From Deltaproteobacteria bacterium (GTDB taxonomy: Bacteria; Myxococcota_A; UBA796; UBA9615), in NCBI GenBank assembly GCA_029261955.1, contig JAJDAI010001123.1:1-8744 (forward strand): DNA of 8,744 bases, read 5' to 3'. The notes beneath the pieces are model-generated. The model saw only the letters and a list, made by a program, of their open reading frames with translations. It was not told the origin of the DNA and ran no database searches. The position numbers and the translations under genes are program-made. Below, piece after piece: positions 6,604 to 8,744 of this stretch. How positions within the stretch are numbered: the stretch's first letter is position 1; every line of letters begins with the position of its first letter.

Positions 6604-7494
6604 ATGGACTGGCGTTCGGTGACCTTCGACTGGAATCGCGCGCGGGCCTTCCTGGTCACGGCCGAGGAAGGCTCGTTCTCCGCGGCGGGCAGGGCCCTGG
6701 GCATGGCGCAGCCCACGATCGGCCGGCAGGTCGCCGCCTTGGAGCAGGAGCTCGACGTCCTGCTCTTCGAGCGCGTGGGCCACGGGCTCCAACTGACTCC
6801 AACCGGTCTGGACCTGGTCGAACACGTGCGCGCCATGGGCGAAGCCGCGAGCCGCGTCTCCCTCACGGCGGCCGGGCAGTCGCTCTCCCTCGACGGAACG
6901 GTGTGCATCAGCGCGAGCCAGATCCTGGCAACCCACATGCTGCCCCCGATCATCGCGGGCATGCGCGCGCTGCACCCCGGCATCGAGATCGAGATCGTCG
7001 CCACCAACGAGACGAGCGACCTCAGCCGCCGGGAGGCCGACATCGCGGTGCGCAGCTTCCGCCCCAAGCAGCCGGACCTCGTCGCCCGCAAGGTGAAGGA
7101 CAGCCTCGCGCGGCTCTACGCGGCGCCGGCCTACCTCGAGCGGATCGGCAACCCGACGACGCCCGACGAGCTGTCGCGCGGGGAGTTCCTGGGCTTCGAC
7201 CGCGAGGTCGGGCTGATGAACGGGCTCAACGCGATGGGCCTGTCGCTGACCCCGAGCAGCTTCCCCGTCCTGACGGAGAACCAGCTGGTGCAGTGGGAGC
7301 TCGCAAAACAGGGGGTGGGCATCTGCATCATGATGGAGGAGGTCGGCGACGCCGAGCCCCGCGTCCAGCGCGCGCTGCCGAGCCTGCCGCCCTTCCCCGT
7401 GCCCATGTGGCTGACGACTCACCGCGAGCTCAACACGAGCCGCCGGATGCGGGTGGTCTTCGACCTGCTCTACGAGGGCCTGAGGGCGACGTAG
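6604..7494 (+). CDS. LysR-family transcriptional regulator
   Basis: This 296-residue cytosolic DNA-binding regulator probably controls its own gene and the divergent redox block. The N-terminal winged helix-turn-helix spans about residues 9-68: WNRARAFLVTAEEGSFSAAGRALGMAQPTIGRQVAALEQELDVLLFER carries the conserved A..GSfSaAgraL..aQPTigrqva.LE pattern, followed by HGLQLTPTG. A linker helix rich in Ala and Glu follows, then the periplasmic-binding-protein-like effector domain (about 90-296) with LHPGIEIEIVATN, EADIAVRSFRP and KQGVGICIMMEEV. In-frame ATGs exist at 6553, 6592 and 6604. I chose 6604 because MDWRSV fits the family N-terminus and gives the usual length of about 300; none of the three has a clear Shine-Dalgarno, so the start is uncertain and 6592 is nearly as good. 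The stop is 4 bp from the stop of the convergent gene. The effector cannot be read from sequence. Confidence 0.9.
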   Translation: MDWRSVTFDWNRARAFLVTAEEGSFSAAGRALGMAQPTIGRQVAALEQELDVLLFERVGHGLQLTPTGLDLVEHVRAMGEAASRVSLTAAGQSLSLDGTVCISASQILATHMLPPIIAGMRALHPGIEIEIVATNETSDLSRREADIAVRSFRPKQPDLVARKVKDSLARLYAAPAYLERIGNPTTPDELSRGEFLGFDREVGLMNGLNAMGLSLTPSSFPVLTENQLVQWELAKQGVGICIMMEEVGDAEPRVQRALPSLPPFPVPMWLTTHRELNTSRRMRVVFDLLYEGLRAT

Positions 7495-7503
7495 CGCCTC
7501 AGG
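7479..7503. terminator. Bidirectional terminator-like hairpin overlapping both stop codons
   Basis: CCTGAGG (7479-7485) and CCTCAGG (7497-7503) are perfect inverted repeats around an 11-base loop; two more GC pairs can form if one G is bulged. The lysR stop TAG (7492-7494) lies in the loop and the TGA of the convergent gene (7499-7501 complement) lies in the right arm. With only 4 bp between the genes, this is the only visible place for a shared terminator. There is no T-run on either side, so intrinsic termination is not proven. Confidence 0.45.
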
Positions 7504-8422
7504 ACTCCGCCATCCGGCTCATCGGCACGCTGAAGACGGTGAGCTCGCCGACCTCGGTCTGGGTGCGGGCCACGTTGGGGCCCTCGTTCAAGGCCTCGCC
7601 GTGCCGCGTCCAGCTCGCCAGCATCCCCGCGAGCGCGGCGCGGAAGGAGGCCTCCTCGTCGCGGCTCACCGAGCGGCTCTCGAAGCCGTCCATCACGAAG
7701 AGCCGCAGCCCCAGACCATCCCGGGCCAGCCCCGCCGACTCCAGCATGCCCCGGGTTCGCTCGGGGAAGTCCGCCAGGGGATCGAGGTGCGCGCACCAGC
7801 AGGTGAAGGTCGTGCCCGGCACCGGGCGGCCGGCTTCGATCATGTCGCTGAAGGCCTGGAAGTCGGCCTGGGTCGGGTAGAGCACGAAGCCCCGCTGCGC
7901 TCCGGCCTGCCCGAGCACGAGCCCGACGCCCCCACCGACCGCGGCGGGACCGCCCAGGAATCGAAACTGCACCGAGTCGGGCAGGTGCTCCCAGGGGGCG
8001 GTGGAGATGAGGGCCTGGACCAGGGGCTCCCAGGGCGCGGGGTCCGAGGGCAGGCCGCCGGCCATCGAGACGAGCAGCCCGGTCGCCGCCATGTCGGCGT
8101 GGGGGAGGCTGCTCTGGACGGTCACCTGCACCCCGAAGGCAGCGGCGGCGCGGCGAAGGCCCATGGCGAGGGAGCCGCGGCACAGCAGCGCCCCGGGTCG
8201 GCCGGGGGTGTTGGGCGGCGCGGGCGCGGAGGCAGCCAGGATCAGGGCCTGGCTGGGGTCCTGGCCCTGCAGCAGGGGCTGGACGTGGCGAACCAGGCCG
8301 GTGTCGGACTCAGCGACGAGCAGGATCCCGGCGAGCGCTGCGCCCTCGATCTCCATGCCGGGCACATCGACGAGCTCGACCTCCCAGGGGCTGGATTGGG
8401 GCAGGTTCCGCAGATCGTTCAT
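7499..8422 (-). CDS. Hypothetical protein, 307 residues, two-part alpha/beta protein
   Basis: I do not recognise this protein with confidence. It has no signal peptide and no membrane segment and should be cytosolic. Residues 1-40 (NLPQSSPWEVELVDVPG, then ILLVAESDTGLV) and the second half (GVGLVLGQAGAQRGFVLYPTQADFQAF, then a LRLFVMDGFESRSVSRDEEASFRAALAGML segment) faintly resemble the DUF6930/DUF7309 type of uncharacterised proteins; this is an impression from memory, not a search result. Cys and His residues (FTCWCAHLD) do not form an obvious metal site. The start at 8420-8422 is chosen because GGAGG lies 6 bases upstream; the same frame stays open to the right edge, but that stretch lacks coding-like composition. 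It ends tail-to-tail with lysR, so it is unlikely to belong to the redox operon. It could be a real conserved gene of unknown role. Confidence 0.75.
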   Translation of the reverse strand: MNDLRNLPQSSPWEVELVDVPGMEIEGAALAGILLVAESDTGLVRHVQPLLQGQDPSQALILAASAPAPPNTPGRPGALLCRGSLAMGLRRAAAAFGVQVTVQSSLPHADMAATGLLVSMAGGLPSDPAPWEPLVQALISTAPWEHLPDSVQFRFLGGPAAVGGGVGLVLGQAGAQRGFVLYPTQADFQAFSDMIEAGRPVPGTTFTCWCAHLDPLADFPERTRGMLESAGLARDGLGLRLFVMDGFESRSVSRDEEASFRAALAGMLASWTRHGEALNEGPNVARTQTEVGELTVFSVPMSRMAES

Positions 8423-8428
8423 GGTGGT

Positions 8429-8433
8429 CCTCC
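8429..8433 (-). promoter_or_regulatory. Shine-Dalgarno deciding the start of the hypothetical gene
   Basis: GGAGG on the minus strand with 6 bases to the ATG at 8420-8422. It supports a 307-residue protein over longer in-frame starts further right, such as the ATG at 8672-8674. Confidence 0.7.
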
Positions 8434-8452
8434 GGGCATCAGCAGAGGGTGA

Positions 8453-8474
8453 CCGGCCCCTCCGCTCAGGCCGG
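8453..8474. other. GC inverted repeat in the leader of the hypothetical gene
   Basis: CCGGCC (8453-8458) and GGCCGG (8469-8474) can form a 6-bp stem with a 10-base loop, about 30 bases upstream of the start codon of the leftward gene. It may be a leader hairpin or chance in GC-rich DNA; no T-run follows it on either strand. Confidence 0.25.
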
Positions 8475-8691
8475 GGAGCTTGACCCACCGCAGAGCAGCG
8501 CGCCAGACGCAGCGGCCAGCCCCCCAAGAACCTGGAGGCCCAGAACGCAGGGCCCCTTCCGGACAGAACCGTGCGAAAACCAACATCTGTCATGGTCAGG
8601 CGTCCGCCCGGCGAGAAGGATTCCACTCCCGGATCTGTGCCGGGGGGGACAGACACGACATGAGCGCAGGACACGATGGAATTCTGGGGCT

Positions 8692-8709
8692 CTGCGGAGC
8701 CTGCGGAGC
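8692..8709. repeat. Tandem 9-bp repeat CTGCGGAGC x2
   Basis: Two exact adjacent copies of CTGCGGAGC. Two copies of a GC-rich 9-mer may be chance or a small slippage product; no function is evident. Confidence 0.5.
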
Positions 8710-8744
8710 ACTCGAGGACGGCAGTTCGGCCGAAGGCGGCGACC

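Larger units (their letters stand above)
8423..8744. other. 322-bp stretch without a supported gene (5' region of the hypothetical gene)
   Basis: This region holds the Shine-Dalgarno and 5' leader of the leftward hypothetical gene, a GC hairpin (8453-8474) and a 9-bp tandem repeat (8692-8709). Base composition is more mixed than in the genes (AAAACC, ATTCC, GGAATTC), which suits an intergenic region with the promoter of the hypothetical gene. Two short plus-strand frames, starting at 8660 (28 codons) and 8676 (23 codons), run off the right edge; one may be the start of a rightward gene, but too little is visible to decide. I see no tRNA, IS end or CRISPR repeat. Confidence 0.6.

Noticed and set aside
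6394..7422. 342-codon minus-strand frame opposite lysR
   Set aside because: The LysR helix-turn-helix and effector domain on the plus strand are clear; this frame shows no domain and is His/Arg/Gln-rich.
8423..8744. In-frame extension of the 307-residue protein to the right edge (no stop codon in the frame)
   Set aside because: The GGAGG-supported ATG is at 8420-8422, and the upstream translation has irregular composition with weak third-position bias. It is more likely untranslated, though a longer protein cannot be excluded without the flanking sequence.

Overview
The window is very GC-rich, with dense coding, strong G/C third-position bias and long spurious open frames opposite real genes. 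The gene content (a cyclase/STAND-ATPase/TPR protein, zinc-free MDR reductases, a LysR regulator, GST) fits a high-GC Gram-negative bacterium. Myxococcota or a related environmental lineage is my best guess, but no ribosomal or other phylogenetic marker is present, so this is only an inference. I see no mobile element, CRISPR array, tRNA or rRNA gene.

Layout. Positions 1-6490 hold five genes on the minus strand, all read leftwards with short gaps (58, 117, 43 and 31 bp). In order of transcription they are: a zinc-free MDR NADPH-type oxidoreductase (5468-6490), an atypical SDR/epimerase-like protein (4558-5409), a 957-residue protein with a class III nucleotidyl cyclase-like domain, a STAND/NB-ARC-type ATPase and a helical-repeat C-terminus (1567-4440), a second MDR oxidoreductase of the VAT1-like/quinone-reductase type (492-1523), and the N-terminal part of a sigma-like glutathione S-transferase cut by the left edge (<1-460). 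A LysR-family regulator (6604-7494) is divergent from this block across a 113-bp, comparatively A/T-rich spacer with several short palindromes. A 307-residue protein of unknown function (7499-8422, minus) converges on lysR; the two stop codons are 4 bp apart and share one inverted repeat. The last 322 bp (8423-8744) hold no gene I can support.

How the genes may work together. The divergent lysR next to two NAD(P)H-dependent reductases, a Rossmann-fold SDR and a GST is the usual layout of an effector-induced operon for handling electrophiles, quinones or xenobiotics. The unusual member is the large signalling-type ATPase in the middle. Its cyclase domain keeps both metal-binding aspartates but has lost the usual base-recognition lysine and transition-state asparagine, so it may be a nucleotide or ligand sensor rather than a working cyclase. 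A LysR-controlled redox operon with a STAND sensor inside it is the most interesting feature of the window. Co-regulation and the substrate are inferences from gene order.
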